Shown in pieces: positions 35,641-46,100 of a stretch of DNA of 64,000 bases (the first letter of the stretch is position 1; the number at the start of each line of letters is the position of its first letter). Source of the stretch: a bacterium (GTDB lineage: Bacteria; Actinomycetota; Acidimicrobiia; Spongiisociales; Spongiisociaceae); NCBI GenBank assembly GCA_028820935.1, contig JAPPHZ010000031.1:109255-173254 (forward strand), read 5' to 3'. Below the pieces are notes generated by a model. That model was not told where the DNA came from and did no database searches. It saw only the letters and a list, made by a program, of their open reading frames with translations. The position numbers and the translations under genes are program-made.

Positions 35641-36836
35641 CGCTGGTGATCGACAACATCGGCGAGTTGGTCACCAACGCCCCCGGGCTCGGGGCGGGAC
35701 CGCTCGGGATCGTGGAGAAAGCCTCGGTGGTGATCGACGGGGACACCGTGGTCTCGGTGGGTCCTGCCGGCGCGGTGGCGGACGAGCGCCTGGATGCCGG
35801 AGGCAGGTGCGTGATACCCGGGTTCGTGGACTCCCACACCCACCTGGTCTTCCAAGGCGACCGGGCGGAGGAGTTCACGCGGCGGATGGCCGGTGAGCAC
35901 TACGACGGCGGCGGGATCCGGGTGACGACCGAGGCCACCCGGGCGGCGGGTCGGGAAGCCCTGCGCGCGGGCCTGGCCCGGCGGCTCGAGGAGGTCCAAC
36001 GGGCAGGCACCACCACCGTGGAGATCAAGTCCGGGTACGGGTTGTCGGTCGAATCCGAGGTTGCGACCACTTCGCTCGCCGCCGAGGTCACCCCGGAGAG
36101 CACCTTCATGGGCGCCCACGTGGTGCCTACCGAGTATCTGGGCCGGACCGATGAGTACGTCGGTCTGGTGTGCGGGCCGATGCTCGAGGCCGTCCGACCC
36201 CACGTCCGTTGGATCGACGCCTTCTGCGAGCGCGGGGCGTTCGACGCCGACCAATCGAGGGCGGTCCTCGAGGCGGGCCGCGCCGCCGGTCTCGGTCTAC
36301 GCCTCCACGCCAACCAGCTGGATTACGGTCCGGGAGTCCGCCTCGGCGTGGAGATGGACTGCGCGTCGGTGGACCATTGCACCTACCTCTCCGACGACGA
36401 CATCGAGGCCCTCGCCGCCAGCGACACCGTGGCCACCTTCCTCCCGGCGGCGGACTTCTCCACCCGCCAACCGTACCCCGACGCCCGGCGGGCCATCGAC
36501 GCCGGAGTCACCGTGGCCATCGCATCGAATTGCAACCCCGGGTCGAGCTACACCACTTCCATCTCGTTCTGCATCGCGCTGGCGGTGCGCGACATGAACA
36601 TGACCATCGACGAGGCGATCGCCGCCGCCACGACCGGTGGGGGGGCCGCTCTCCGGCGCAAGGACGTGGGCCGGCTGGCGCCGGGTGGCCCTGCCCACCT
36701 CACCATTCTCGACGCACCGAGCCGCCACCATCTCGCCTACCGGCCGGGCGTTCCGCTGATATGGCGAACCCTCGGCGCCGACTACGTCCAACCATCCACC
36801 GAACACGAAACCCGAAGTAGAAAGGCAAGCCCATGA
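35637..36836 (+). CDS. hutI: imidazolonepropionase
   Basis: The 399-residue protein has the HutI pattern: [21 protein letters not shown] with metal ligands His67 and His69, the substrate loop [28 protein letters not shown] and [11 protein letters not shown]. It opens the imidazolone ring to give formimidoylglutamate, the substrate of HutF. Its GTG overlaps the hutF stop and its TGA overlaps the next ATG, so it is translated within the operon. Confidence 0.94.
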   Translation: MTLVIDNIGELVTNAPGLGAGPLGIVEKASVVIDGDTVVSVGPAGAVADERLDAGGRCVIPGFVDSHTHLVFQGDRAEEFTRRMAGEHYDGGGIRVTTEATRAAGREALRAGLARRLEEVQRAGTTTVEIKSGYGLSVESEVATTSLAAEVTPESTFMGAHVVPTEYLGRTDEYVGLVCGPMLEAVRPHVRWIDAFCERGAFDADQSRAVLEAGRAAGLGLRLHANQLDYGPGVRLGVEMDCASVDHCTYLSDDDIEALAASDTVATFLPAADFSTRQPYPDARRAIDAGVTVAIASNCNPGSSYTTSISFCIALAVRDMNMTIDEAIAAATTGGGAALRRKDVGRLAPGGPAHLTILDAPSRHHLAYRPGVPLIWRTLGADYVQPSTEHETRSRKASP

Positions 36837-38290
36837 ACCTCCCGAACCCCACCGGACACAACCAGTGGTACCCGTTCGCCAACCGCCCGCTGCCTCCCGA
36901 GATCGACGGTTGCCTGACCAATCCGGCCGCGATACCGGTCTTCGACTCCATGCCCCTGCCTCGGAGTGCCCGGTTCGTGGTGGTCGGCGCCGGCGTCCAC
37001 GGTCTGTCAAGCGCCTACCACCTCGCCATGTACCTCGAACGATCGGGGAAGGGCAAGGGCAGCGATGTCGTGCTGATCGACAAGCAGGGTCCCGGCGCCG
37101 GGGCCACCGGTCTGGCCTGCGGATGCGTCCGCAACCTCTACATGACCAACGAGCTCCACCCCATCCTGCGCGCCAGCGTGGAGGTGTGGGAGTCCGATCC
37201 CGTGAACTTCGGCTTCCAGCAGGTCGGCTACGTGTCGGTCGGGGAGGCGAACCAGGAGGAGGACTACATCGAACTCCACGCATCCCAGGCCGCGAGCGGG
37301 TACCCGTCGGACCTCTACTTCGGATCGGACGCCCATGCGTTCCTGACCGGGCTGTGGCCCGACTTCAAGACCGAGAACTGCGACGTGGTGCTCCACGAGC
37401 GCCGGTCCGGCTACGCCGGTACCCATATCGCCGTCTGGGGCCTGGACCAGAAGTGCCGGCAGTGGGGCGTGCAGCGCGTGTACGGAACCACGGTCACCGG
37501 ATACGAGATGGACGCATCGGGATCGGTCATCGCGGTCGAGACCGACCAGGGACCGATATCGTGCGAGCAGGTCGTGGTGGGCGCCGGAGCGTGGACACCC
37601 CAGCAGTGGGAGTGGCTGGGCGGACCGTCACACCTCGACGTGCTGTATCCCGACGGCCACACCGAGAAACAGATGGACATGTGGACCTACTGGCGCCTCC
37701 TCGAGGGCGAGGTCCTTCTTCCCGAAGGCGTGGACTTCCGCACCGCCCAGCATCGGGACTCTCCGGTTCTCCACGTGGAGCTCTTGGACACGCCGATATA
37801 TGGCGAGGACGGGACGATGATCAAGGACCACACCTACGTGTACACGCGCTACGCGGCCGAGCGGGTGGGCGCTCCCGGCCTCCAGGGCGGCACGATCCCC
37901 ATCAAGATCGGCCCGCGAGCGGAGGTCGAGCCCTACGGCCATCTCAATGACCTCTACCAGGCGGAGTCCTGGTTCGCCGACTACTACTGCTCCGCCCTGG
38001 GGATGCTGTTCAAGCGCCTCGAGAACCTGCGGCCCTACTTCAAGGACCGCAGGAACGGTGGGATCGGTGCGTTCACACCCGACAACGTGCCGGTATTCGA
38101 CCACCTCACGGACAACGCCTGGGTGATCGCCGATTCCAACCACGGTTTCAAGATGATCGGTGTGGGCAAGCTCACCGCTCAGATGCTCGTGTACGGGGAG
38201 AAGCCCGAGGAGTTGAAGCCGTTCACCCTGGACCGGTACCGCACCGGCGGCACCTTCGGCAACCGGAACTCGAACAGCCCTTGGGTATAA
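36833..38290 (+). CDS. DAO-type FAD-dependent oxidoreductase, candidate N-methyl amino acid dehydrogenase
   Basis: The 485-residue protein has the FAD motif [18 protein letters not shown] (52-57 is GAGVHG), [14 protein letters not shown] after strand 2 and the C-terminal [17 protein letters not shown]. The fold is that of sarcosine and dimethylglycine oxidoreductases, which oxidise N-methyl groups of amino acids. The ATG overlaps the hutI stop (ATGA) and AAAGG precedes it. Together with the MttB-like gene it could strip methyl groups from methylated histidine. About 35 residues precede the Rossmann fold, longer than usual. Confidence 0.82.
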   Translation: MNLPNPTGHNQWYPFANRPLPPEIDGCLTNPAAIPVFDSMPLPRSARFVVVGAGVHGLSSAYHLAMYLERSGKGKGSDVVLIDKQGPGAGATGLACGCVRNLYMTNELHPILRASVEVWESDPVNFGFQQVGYVSVGEANQEEDYIELHASQAASGYPSDLYFGSDAHAFLTGLWPDFKTENCDVVLHERRSGYAGTHIAVWGLDQKCRQWGVQRVYGTTVTGYEMDASGSVIAVETDQGPISCEQVVVGAGAWTPQQWEWLGGPSHLDVLYPDGHTEKQMDMWTYWRLLEGEVLLPEGVDFRTAQHRDSPVLHVELLDTPIYGEDGTMIKDHTYVYTRYAAERVGAPGLQGGTIPIKIGPRAEVEPYGHLNDLYQAESWFADYYCSALGMLFKRLENLRPYFKDRRNGGIGAFTPDNVPVFDHLTDNAWVIADSNHGFKMIGVGKLTAQMLVYGEKPEELKPFTLDRYRTGGTFGNRNSNSPWV

Positions 38291-38370
38291 GCTCGGCATC
38301 CGTCCGGAAGCAGCAGGCCGACCCATGACATAGCGGCGGCTCGCGGGATACGTCAGGAGGACGGTAAACG

Positions 38371-39174
38371 TTGAGCACGCCAGAAGCGCCTCTGAGAGCC
38401 GCAACCTATCTGGGCGACAACACGATACCCATCATGGGCGACCTGGTCGGGTACCTGTCGGAGGTGACAGGCGTTGAGGTGGTAGTCGATGACGAGGCGG
38501 GGAAGACCACCGTTGAGGCGCTCCGCCACGCGCCCACGCTCGACCTGGTCTGGATGTGCGGTTACCCGACCGTATCGCTTATCTCGACCGGCCGGATGTC
38601 GCATGCGATCGTGGCCGCGCCCGTGTTCGCCGGCCATGGGGGGCCGTTCTACCACGCGGTGATCGTCACCCACGAGGCCGGTCCGCCGTCTTTGGGCGCC
38701 GCGCTGGAGACCAGGCTGGCCGTGAACGAACTCGAGTCCTGGTCCGGCTTTCTCGGGCTCATGGCCCATGTCGAGCGATCCTTCCCTGGTAGGTGGTTCG
38801 CCGACCAAGTCGTGACCGGTTCGCACCGGGCCTCGCTAGGAACTCTGGCCGACCGGACCTGCGACGTCGCCTCCGTTGACGTAACCGTCTGGGAGCATGC
38901 ACTGGCCGAGCGACCCGAGGCGGTGGCGGAACTTCGCGTGATCGACCGCACCGTCCACTGGCCGGCGCCTCCCTTCAGCTTGGGATCACAGCTCCACCCG
39001 CGGGTACGGAAGGGACTCATAACGGCCCTGCTCTCCGTCGGACCGTCGGACGTACCGCTCCTGGACGGTGTCGTGCCGGCCAACTCCGAGGCCTACCGGG
39101 ATGTCATGCCTGTCCGGTCACGTGGAATCCCGAGTTCGGTGATCCTCGAGGCGCGCGACGCGGACCGGAAGTGA
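38371..39174 (+). CDS. PhnD-like periplasmic-binding-fold protein without signal peptide
   Basis: The 267-residue protein looks like the phosphate/phosphonate ABC binding-protein family (PhnD/TctC-like): EVTGVEVVVDDEAGKTTVEAL, LDLVWMCGYPTVSL, HAVIVTHEAG and SGFLGLMAHVE. There is no export signal, so it may be a cytoplasmic ligand sensor or an enzyme of the same fold; the start could also be misplaced. The TTG start has AGGAGG ten bases upstream. It follows the hut operon by 80 bases and may be its last gene. Its end overlaps a convergent gene by 57 bases. Confidence 0.65.
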   Translation: MSTPEAPLRAATYLGDNTIPIMGDLVGYLSEVTGVEVVVDDEAGKTTVEALRHAPTLDLVWMCGYPTVSLISTGRMSHAIVAAPVFAGHGGPFYHAVIVTHEAGPPSLGAALETRLAVNELESWSGFLGLMAHVERSFPGRWFADQVVTGSHRASLGTLADRTCDVASVDVTVWEHALAERPEAVAELRVIDRTVHWPAPPFSLGSQLHPRVRKGLITALLSVGPSDVPLLDGVVPANSEAYRDVMPVRSRGIPSSVILEARDADRK

Positions 39175-40764
39175 CAGCCGATCCCGCTGCGGGACCGTCG
39201 CCGGCTTGATGGGTGCGGATGGGCGAGCCTTCCTGCCGTTCAGCATCGTCCCGATCGGGGTGTAGCGGATGAAGAACCGGTAGGTCAGGAGGAGCAGGAC
39301 CGTCACGGCCACCGAGATCATCAAGAACTTGACCTCCGCCGGAAGGTCCCAGTCCCTCACGATCGCTTGCGCGACCACCACGACCGGTAGGTGGGATAGA
39401 TACAGCCAGTACGAGGAGTCGGAGAGGTAGCGGACCCCGCGACGTTCTCTCGACAGCAGCACCCGGAACAGTCCCATCAGCCCGAAGCACATACCCCAGG
39501 CGTAGGCCACTTGCAGTACGGAAGCCACCGGCCAGGAGAAGACCGCCTCATCGAAGGTGAAGACCAGTCCGGCCGGGAGCACGATCAGGAACGAGGCCGG
39601 CAGGAAGAGCCACCACGGTTTCCCGATCGTGTCGACCAGCAGCTTGCCACCGCGTCCGCTGCGCCGGTACATCAGTGCGCCGAATGCGAAGAAGGTGGCG
39701 TAGTAGGCCAATACATGGGGTAGCGGAACGAGACCATCCGAGGTGTCAGGCCCGAAGACCGGATACGCGCCGCCCCCGCCCATGGACAGCTGCGGCACGA
39801 CCGTAAGGGGAATCATCGACCACATGACCCACCGCGGCCAGATCGCCTGCCCGGAGCCATTGGGATCCCGGCGGTCCACCGCCCAAGCAACTATGGCAAA
39901 ACCGGCCACCAGCCAGAGCAGGAACCATAGGAACCAGAGGTGGAAGAAGCGCTGGATCGTGGACAGATCGAGCCGGACAGTTGAGCCATCTTCGCCCTCC
40001 GCCTCGACGGCGCCCGCTCCCCAACCCGGCACCTCCGACCACTCCATGCCCTCGGGCAGCGGATCCCCACCTCGGTAGGCCACCAGCAGGTCCGCCGCCG
40101 CCTCGTGGCCGAAGTGGAAGGCCACCCCGAGGGGCGTCTCGCCCTCTGAGGCGGTGGCGACAGGCGCCGGCGCGGCTCCGCGCGAGAGCAGCAGTTCCAG
40201 CATCTCCACGTCACCGGTCAGGGCGGCCGCATGGAGAAGGGTCCATCCGCCCGGCTCGCCACGGAGGTCAGGATCGAAGCCCCTCTCAAGCAACTGCTCC
40301 ACGCCTGCAACGTCACCTGTGAACACCTTCCCCCAGATGTCATCGTCCGCGACCGGGGCTGCCGGCGCGGACTTGGCCGCCCAGTCACCAACGAGACTGG
40401 TCAGCGGGACGATCGTGAACATGCCGATCAGGAGCGGGAGCGCCACCCGGCGCAGCCGATGGTTCAGCAGGGCGCCGAGGCCGCGGCGCCGCCACAGCAG
40501 GGCGGTGAAAAAGCCGCTCATCAGGAAGAACACCGGCATGCGGAAGCCGTGGACGGCCCACAGGAACTCGTCGAACAGCCCGTCGAAGCCGGACGTCCGG
40601 TCCTGAACCCACCAGGCCGCCGGGAAGAACGCCAGCGATGCGTGCAGGCCGATGCCCAGCAGCATGGCGAACCCCCGCAGAGCGTCGAGATCGTGGAGCC
40701 GCCGCCGCGCACTCGCCTCCGGATCGACCCCGATCGCTACCGGCCGCCCCGGGGTATTTGCCAT
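39118..40764 (-). CDS. acyltransferase 3 (OpgC/OafA-like) membrane protein with ankyrin-repeat insertion
   Basis: The 548-residue protein begins with the family motif DLDALRGFAMLLGIGLHAS and HGFRMPVFFLMSGFF and has about ten membrane segments, with SDSSYWLYLSHLP near the C-terminus. Between segments (about 141-232) sits a soluble stretch with three ankyrin repeats, for example GWTLLHAAALTGDVEMLELL and ETPLGVAFHFGHEAAADLL. Acyltransferase 3 proteins acylate sugars or glucans at the membrane. The inserted ankyrins would project on one side and could bind a protein partner. Convergent with the PhnD-like gene. Confidence 0.85.
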   Translation of the reverse strand: MANTPGRPVAIGVDPEASARRRLHDLDALRGFAMLLGIGLHASLAFFPAAWWVQDRTSGFDGLFDEFLWAVHGFRMPVFFLMSGFFTALLWRRRGLGALLNHRLRRVALPLLIGMFTIVPLTSLVGDWAAKSAPAAPVADDDIWGKVFTGDVAGVEQLLERGFDPDLRGEPGGWTLLHAAALTGDVEMLELLLSRGAAPAPVATASEGETPLGVAFHFGHEAAADLLVAYRGGDPLPEGMEWSEVPGWGAGAVEAEGEDGSTVRLDLSTIQRFFHLWFLWFLLWLVAGFAIVAWAVDRRDPNGSGQAIWPRWVMWSMIPLTVVPQLSMGGGGAYPVFGPDTSDGLVPLPHVLAYYATFFAFGALMYRRSGRGGKLLVDTIGKPWWLFLPASFLIVLPAGLVFTFDEAVFSWPVASVLQVAYAWGMCFGLMGLFRVLLSRERRGVRYLSDSSYWLYLSHLPVVVVAQAIVRDWDLPAEVKFLMISVAVTVLLLLTYRFFIRYTPIGTMLNGRKARPSAPIKPATVPQRDRLSLPVRVARLEDHRTRDST

Positions 40765-40934
40765 CGTCCCATGCTATCGGCGAGGTCCGTCGGACCGGCC
40801 GGGTCGCCGCGGATCGAACAGTCCGGTGGCGAGGCGAGGTCGCGAAAAAAGGGACACGCTACATGAAGGAGACTTGACTCACTGTCTTGTTATGCTGAGG
40901 ATGCCAGTAATATGTTATTTATGAGAAAGGGCAG

Positions 40935-41144
40935 ATGAGAATGACTGCTGTGGACACCGCACGGGTCACCGAGCCGCTCGTCGACGCCAAGGACGAGGCG
41001 CGGCAGGCAGAAGTACGGACCGACATCGCACAAGCCCTACTGACCATTCACAAAGAGACCACGGCCCTGGTGTGGAGGGCCACGGCTGTGATCATCGCCG
41101 CCTTCGGGATAACCGTCACGATCATCCTCAACGTTCCACTATGA
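40935..41144 (+). CDS. small single-pass membrane protein
   Basis: The 69-residue protein has a charged helical N-terminal part (VDAKDEARQAEVRTDIAQAL), an LLTIHKETTALVWR linker and one C-terminal membrane segment (about 47-67). GGGCAG lies upstream of the ATG. The bases before it (about 40880-40925) are much more AT-rich than the flanks and include TTGTTA (40890s) and TAATAT, a possible promoter. I do not recognise a family; coiled-coil plus tail anchor is all that can be seen. Confidence 0.5.
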   Translation: MRMTAVDTARVTEPLVDAKDEARQAEVRTDIAQALLTIHKETTALVWRATAVIIAAFGITVTIILNVPL

Positions 41145-41221
41145 CATCGGTCATCCGACGGGGTTGAACGCGGGTTCAGCCTCGAGAGGCCAAACGGGGA
41201 ATAACCGGAGCCCCCAGAGGA

Positions 41222-41353
41222 TCACCAGCGGTCGTTCAACGCTCTCCGCTGCGCCTCAAGCAACTCGTCGTCAATCTCCGAGGGCTCGTCCGAGTACACG
41301 GCGTCAAGGCGGGCCGTCACGTCGTCGGAATCCTCCTGAGTCGGCACTTTCAT
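41222..41353 (-). CDS. 43-residue acidic protein coupled to recD
   Basis: An ATG at 41353 overlaps the recD TGA as ATGA, and the frame runs 43 codons to a TGA at 41224-41222. The peptide begins MKVPTQEDSDDVTARLDAV and ends EAQRRALNDRW; it is acidic and helical, and resembles the tail of small antitoxin-like or ribbon-helix-helix-associated proteins, though I cannot place it in a family. It would be the last cistron of the recCBD operon. Confidence 0.55.
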   Translation of the reverse strand: MKVPTQEDSDDVTARLDAVYSDEPSEIDDELLEAQRRALNDRW

Positions 41354-43197
41354 CCCCATAGCCTTGACCTTAGGCCCGAGGCGCGCTGGACCGAGCGTTC
41401 GATGCTCAGGCGGATGGCGGATTCGGGACCGACGACTGTCACTCTCTTGGACGCCCGGGTCACGGCGGTGTAGAGCAGCTCGCGAGTCAGCAACCGCGAA
41501 GACTCCATCGGGAGCGAGACCACCACCTCATCGAACTGGGAGCCCTGGCTCTTGTGGATGGTCAGGGCATGGACGGTCGTGTGCTCCCCCAGGTAGCCGG
41601 GCGGGAAGGAGCGGACGCCTCCCCGGTCGAACATGACGCGCTTGCCCTCGCCGGCCTGGACCACCACGCCGATGTCCCCGTTGTAAAGGCCCAGGTTGTA
41701 GTCGTTCTTGGTGATCATCAGCGGCCGCCCCGGGTACCACTCTCCTCGGTACCGGAGGCCAGGGAACCTCTCGTCGAGTGCGCCCTCGATGTCGCGCCTC
41801 CACTGCTCGACGCTGCCCGGACCTTCGCGATTGGCGCACAGCACCGCCATCCCGCCCAGGCGGGCCAGCGCCTCCTCCTCGCCGCCCGGCAGGGATGCCG
41901 CCTCCACCAGCCGGGCCCGGTGCTCGGTCACCCGGTCTCGGAGCCTCCGGAAGCCGGCCTCGGTCCGGTCCCTCACCCAGTCAAGGCCGTCGACTCCCCG
42001 GTTGAGCAACTCCATCGCCCGGTCCGGATCAGCGTCCCGGACCGCGTAGGCGAAGTCGGCGATCGGGCCTTGCTCCTCGAAGCGGTGCACCCGCTCCAGA
42101 ACCACCACGCAGCCGGCGATCTCGGGTCCGCCCGGAACGGGACTCCGCTGGGCCGGATCGGGGGACCGGGCGGCGGGACCCACTATGTCGGCGAGGACCG
42201 TTCCGGCCTCGATCGACTCCAACTGGTACGGATCCCCGACCAGCACGAGTGTGGCGTCCGCCCGCACCGCGGCCATGAGCTTGGCGGCCAGCGGCAGCGA
42301 GACCATCGACATCTCGTCGACGACCACGATGTCGTGGGGAAGCCGGTTGCGCTCGTGGTGGGCGAACCGGGCTCGGCCCCACGCCCACCCGAGGAGCCGG
42401 TGGATGGTGCCCGTCTGGAGCGTCTCCAGCCTCTCCCGGACGATCGGGTGCTCCGCGTCGGCCGCGAGCTCGTCGATGACCTCCCCCAGCCGGGCGGCCG
42501 CCTTCCCGGTGGGAGCACACAGCGCCACCCGCGGGAAGTCCGTGGAGGTCCGGGCCAGAGCGGCCAGCATCCTGGCCACCGTGTACGTCTTGCCGGTGCC
42601 GGGACCGCCGGCGACCACGGTCAGCCTCCCGGTTAGAGCGTTGACGGCGGCGGCATGCTGAAGGTTCGGCTTGTCGTCGGAGACGGGCGGGAGCAACCCG
42701 TCCAGGACCGTCCGGGACTCCGGAGAGAGGGTGGTCCGGGGCACGGCCGTGCGGGTTCCGATCAGGTCGACTACCCGCTCCTCGTGCCGGAAGTAGCGCT
42801 CGAGGTAGAGGCGATCGCCGTCCAGCACGAGAGGCTCCTCTCCGCTGCCGTCGCCGACCATCGCGCTCCGCGACACCGCCGCGACCCAGTCCTCCGGATC
42901 CGGCCAGGGAAGTGCCTCCACCACCTCCGGAGGCCGGCCCTCGATCACCATCGCCTCCCGCTGCGTATCGAGCCGGATGCATACGTGCCCGAAGCGGGTA
43001 CCCCGAACGGCCAGTGCGGCCGCCAGCATCACCGCCTGGTCGGACTCGTCCCACAAGCGGCTGATCACCATTGCTGCGTGGACTTCCAGCGGCGAGAGCG
43101 CACCCCCTTCGTTGAAGGCTGCCAGCAATCCGGACGTGCCGGCCACAGCCTGAGGTCCGGCGATGGCCGCTTCGAGCCGTCCGATGGCGACCATCAT
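41350..43197 (-). CDS. recD: exodeoxyribonuclease V subunit alpha
   Basis: The 615-residue SF1 helicase has Walker A VVAGGPGTGKTYTVARM (motif I), VVDEMSMVSL (motif II), VLVGDPYQL (motif III) and a C-terminal VHALTIHKSQGSQFDEVVV (motif V/VI region with TAVTRAS). RecD is the 5'-3' motor of RecBCD. It starts with an ATG overlapping the recB stop by four bases. N-terminal residues to about 120 form the RecB-contacting domain. Confidence 0.93.
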   Translation of the reverse strand: MMVAIGRLEAAIAGPQAVAGTSGLLAAFNEGGALSPLEVHAAMVISRLWDESDQAVMLAAALAVRGTRFGHVCIRLDTQREAMVIEGRPPEVVEALPWPDPEDWVAAVSRSAMVGDGSGEEPLVLDGDRLYLERYFRHEERVVDLIGTRTAVPRTTLSPESRTVLDGLLPPVSDDKPNLQHAAAVNALTGRLTVVAGGPGTGKTYTVARMLAALARTSTDFPRVALCAPTGKAAARLGEVIDELAADAEHPIVRERLETLQTGTIHRLLGWAWGRARFAHHERNRLPHDIVVVDEMSMVSLPLAAKLMAAVRADATLVLVGDPYQLESIEAGTVLADIVGPAARSPDPAQRSPVPGGPEIAGCVVVLERVHRFEEQGPIADFAYAVRDADPDRAMELLNRGVDGLDWVRDRTEAGFRRLRDRVTEHRARLVEAASLPGGEEEALARLGGMAVLCANREGPGSVEQWRRDIEGALDERFPGLRYRGEWYPGRPLMITKNDYNLGLYNGDIGVVVQAGEGKRVMFDRGGVRSFPPGYLGEHTTVHALTIHKSQGSQFDEVVVSLPMESSRLLTRELLYTAVTRASKRVTVVGPESAIRLSIERSVQRASGLRSRLWG

Positions 43198-46100
43198 CTA
43201 CGCCCTGCGAAGAGGTGGCTCAAGGCCACCACAGCGTGCGGCGGCGGCAGCCAGCGCGCCACCCCGCACCGCTCCCCGTCCACGACCGGAGTGTCGGGAC
43301 CGATCATGCCCCTGACGAACAGGTACGTGGAACCGCCGAGGTGGACGGACGGCCGGTAGCCGGGTAGGCGCCACTCGAGGTACCGGTGGAGCGCGATTTG
43401 GTACAGCAACGCCTGGAGCACGTAGTTGCCGTGGTGCATGGAGGCAACCAGCGGGCCGGGCCCGTAGTCGGTCGCGGCGGGTAGCTCGCCGGCGGCCGGG
43501 AGCGTGTTGGACTTGAAGTCCATAACCACGTAGCGGTTGCCCGAGCCGCCGGGAAGGGCGGTGACGAGGTCGATTCCCCCGGTCAGGAAACCGCGGAACC
43601 GATGGGGTTCCAACTCGTGCAGCCGCGAGAAGTAGCCGCGGTGGGGATCGTCGACGTCGAGACGTTCCAGCATGACCGCTGCTATGTCGCGGAGGGTGAT
43701 GGTCGATGCCGTAGTACGGAGCGGTAGCTCGAAGTCCACCTCCTTGAGGGTCCGCCCCGGGTCGAGATCGCGCAAGGACGGGGCGTCCTCTCCGGGTCCG
43801 AGGGGTGTTCGGATCGCCGCCGTCATCCCTCCGACGAAGGCATCCGTGTCGAAGTCCCAGGAAGCGTGGCGGGTGAGATGGGCCAGCTCGGCGCCGATCG
43901 CCGCGGAGGTGTCGGGGGCATTGAAGGGCACGTTCTGGAAGATCCGGTGCACCAGCGACCCGAACCGTGCCCCCCGAGGGAGATCCTCCATCAGCAGCCC
44001 GCCTCCCGCTCCGCCCGGCTCGCCCGCCTCTGCCGGTTCATCCACCCGGTCGGGTTCGTCCATGGTGTCCGCCTCCCCGCCCAGGGGACGATCCGGCGAT
44101 AAGGACGTGAAAGAGACCCGCCGCCAGAAGTAGTCGAGGGAACGATCGAGGCGGGCCCGCTCGAGCCGGTCGGAAGTCCGGTGCTCCCCCGAGTACGGCA
44201 CCGTCGGCTGGGGCCTGCCCAGGACGGTATGGCCGATGGTCCCCCCGGAGGCCTCGACAAGCCGCTCGATCTCACGATCAGGGTCACCCCCGCGGCTCAG
44301 GATCCGGTGGAGCTTGGTCCGGTCCGAGTACATGGTGTTCTCGATCCACCACACCACGAGGCGGTGCTTGGCCCTGGTGAGCGCCACGTACAGCAACCGG
44401 CCCTCCTCGGCCGCCTCCTCGGACATCGCGATCTCCTGGTGCGACTTGAAGCCGGGTGAGGTGGAACCGCCGACGACGATGACACGTCTACGGGGTTCCC
44501 CCTCCGGAGCAGGCTCGGGATCGTGGAAGATCGGGATCCTGACCGGGGGTCGGGGGATGTCCCATAGGTATGGCGCCATCACCACGGGGTATTCCAGACC
44601 CTTGGCGGCATGCACCGTCAGAACCTGCACCGCCGCCGCATCGGTGTCCAGGCGGCGCTGGCGGGACTCGGCATCCTCCACGTTCGCCTCGGCGTTGCGG
44701 GCCGCCTCGTCCATGGCGGCTTCGATCCACACCACCAGCGACCCGATCCGGCCCCTCCGCCAGGCGGAATGCATCTCCTCGGCGATGTGGTTGAGGTCGG
44801 TCAGTTCCCTCTCGCCCTCGAGTCGGGAGAGCACCCGGGCCGTGAGGCCCGTGGTCCGGTCGATGTCGGCGAACATCGCCGGCACCCCGCGGTCGTGGAG
44901 CAGGCCCTGCCAGCGCAGGACGTGTTGCTGCAGGTCGAGGATCGTGTCCCCTTCCAGACCCGCTACCTCGGGAAGGTCCATACCGACGAGCGGGGTGGTG
45001 GCCGCCAGGCGCAGGTAGTCCGCCCGGCTGGGCCGTTCGATCGCAAGGAGGAACCGGCGCCAGTGCTCGGCCGCCTGGGTGGCGAACACGCTCCCGGTCC
45101 GGGCCACCACCGACGGGACGCTCGCGGCCGCGAGGGCCTCCCGGATCATCCCGACCTGCATACCGGTGCGGCACAGCACCGCTATGTCGCCCGGGGCCAC
45201 CCGTCGTTCCTCACCGTCGTTCCCCTCCAGATAGACCTCGTTTTCGAGGAGCCGGACCACCTCAGCTGCCACATCCGAGGCAACCGCCTCCCGAGTCTCC
45301 CTCACGTAGAAGAACGGTCTGAATTGCTGGCGCGGCAGCGGGAAATCGTCCGAGAAACGGCGGATCTCCAAGGCTCCACCGACGCCCCGGATCCGGGCAG
45401 TCCGGTTCCGTTCGGATGCCCGCACCCGCCGGTAGCCGATGCGGTCGTCGCCGAAGGTGGCTCCTGCCAGAAGCGCGTCGAGCGCGTCGATCAGCGGGCC
45501 GTCGCTGCGCCAGTTGGTGGCCAGGGTGCGGTGGCCGGCGGGGTCCTCGACGGCCGAGAGGTACGACTCGATGTCGGCGCCCCGGAAGGCGTAGATCGAC
45601 TGCTTCGGATCCCCGATCACGACCAGGCGGGACTGGTCGAACACCGCCCTGAGGATCTGCCACTGGATGGGGTCCGTATCCTGGGCCTCGTCGACCAGGG
45701 CGATGGAGAAGCGCCTTCTCAACAGATCGCGGGCACCGGCGCCGACCCGCTCCTGGTTCAGCGCGTCGCGGGCCTCCACGAGGGTGTCATCGAAGGTGAC
45801 CATGCCTTCCGCCCAGAGCCGCCGAGACAGCACCGTCCTCATCTCCCGGGCCATCTCCGCCCGGACTCTCGCCAGTCCGTCGGCGGAGGCCGGCGCAGGC
45901 GTGATCCGGGCATCCGGGACAGTGACGACGACCTTGCCGATCTGGGCCAGGTGCTCCTGGGTGACCTGCTCGAATCTGTCATCCGGCCGGGGAACGGCGA
46001 AACGGCCCACCACCAGATCACTGGCGGCCCGGCGCAACAGCAGTTCGTCTATCTCACGGGGCTCCATGTCACCGGAGAGCCGTGACCGGAACCCGAGCTT

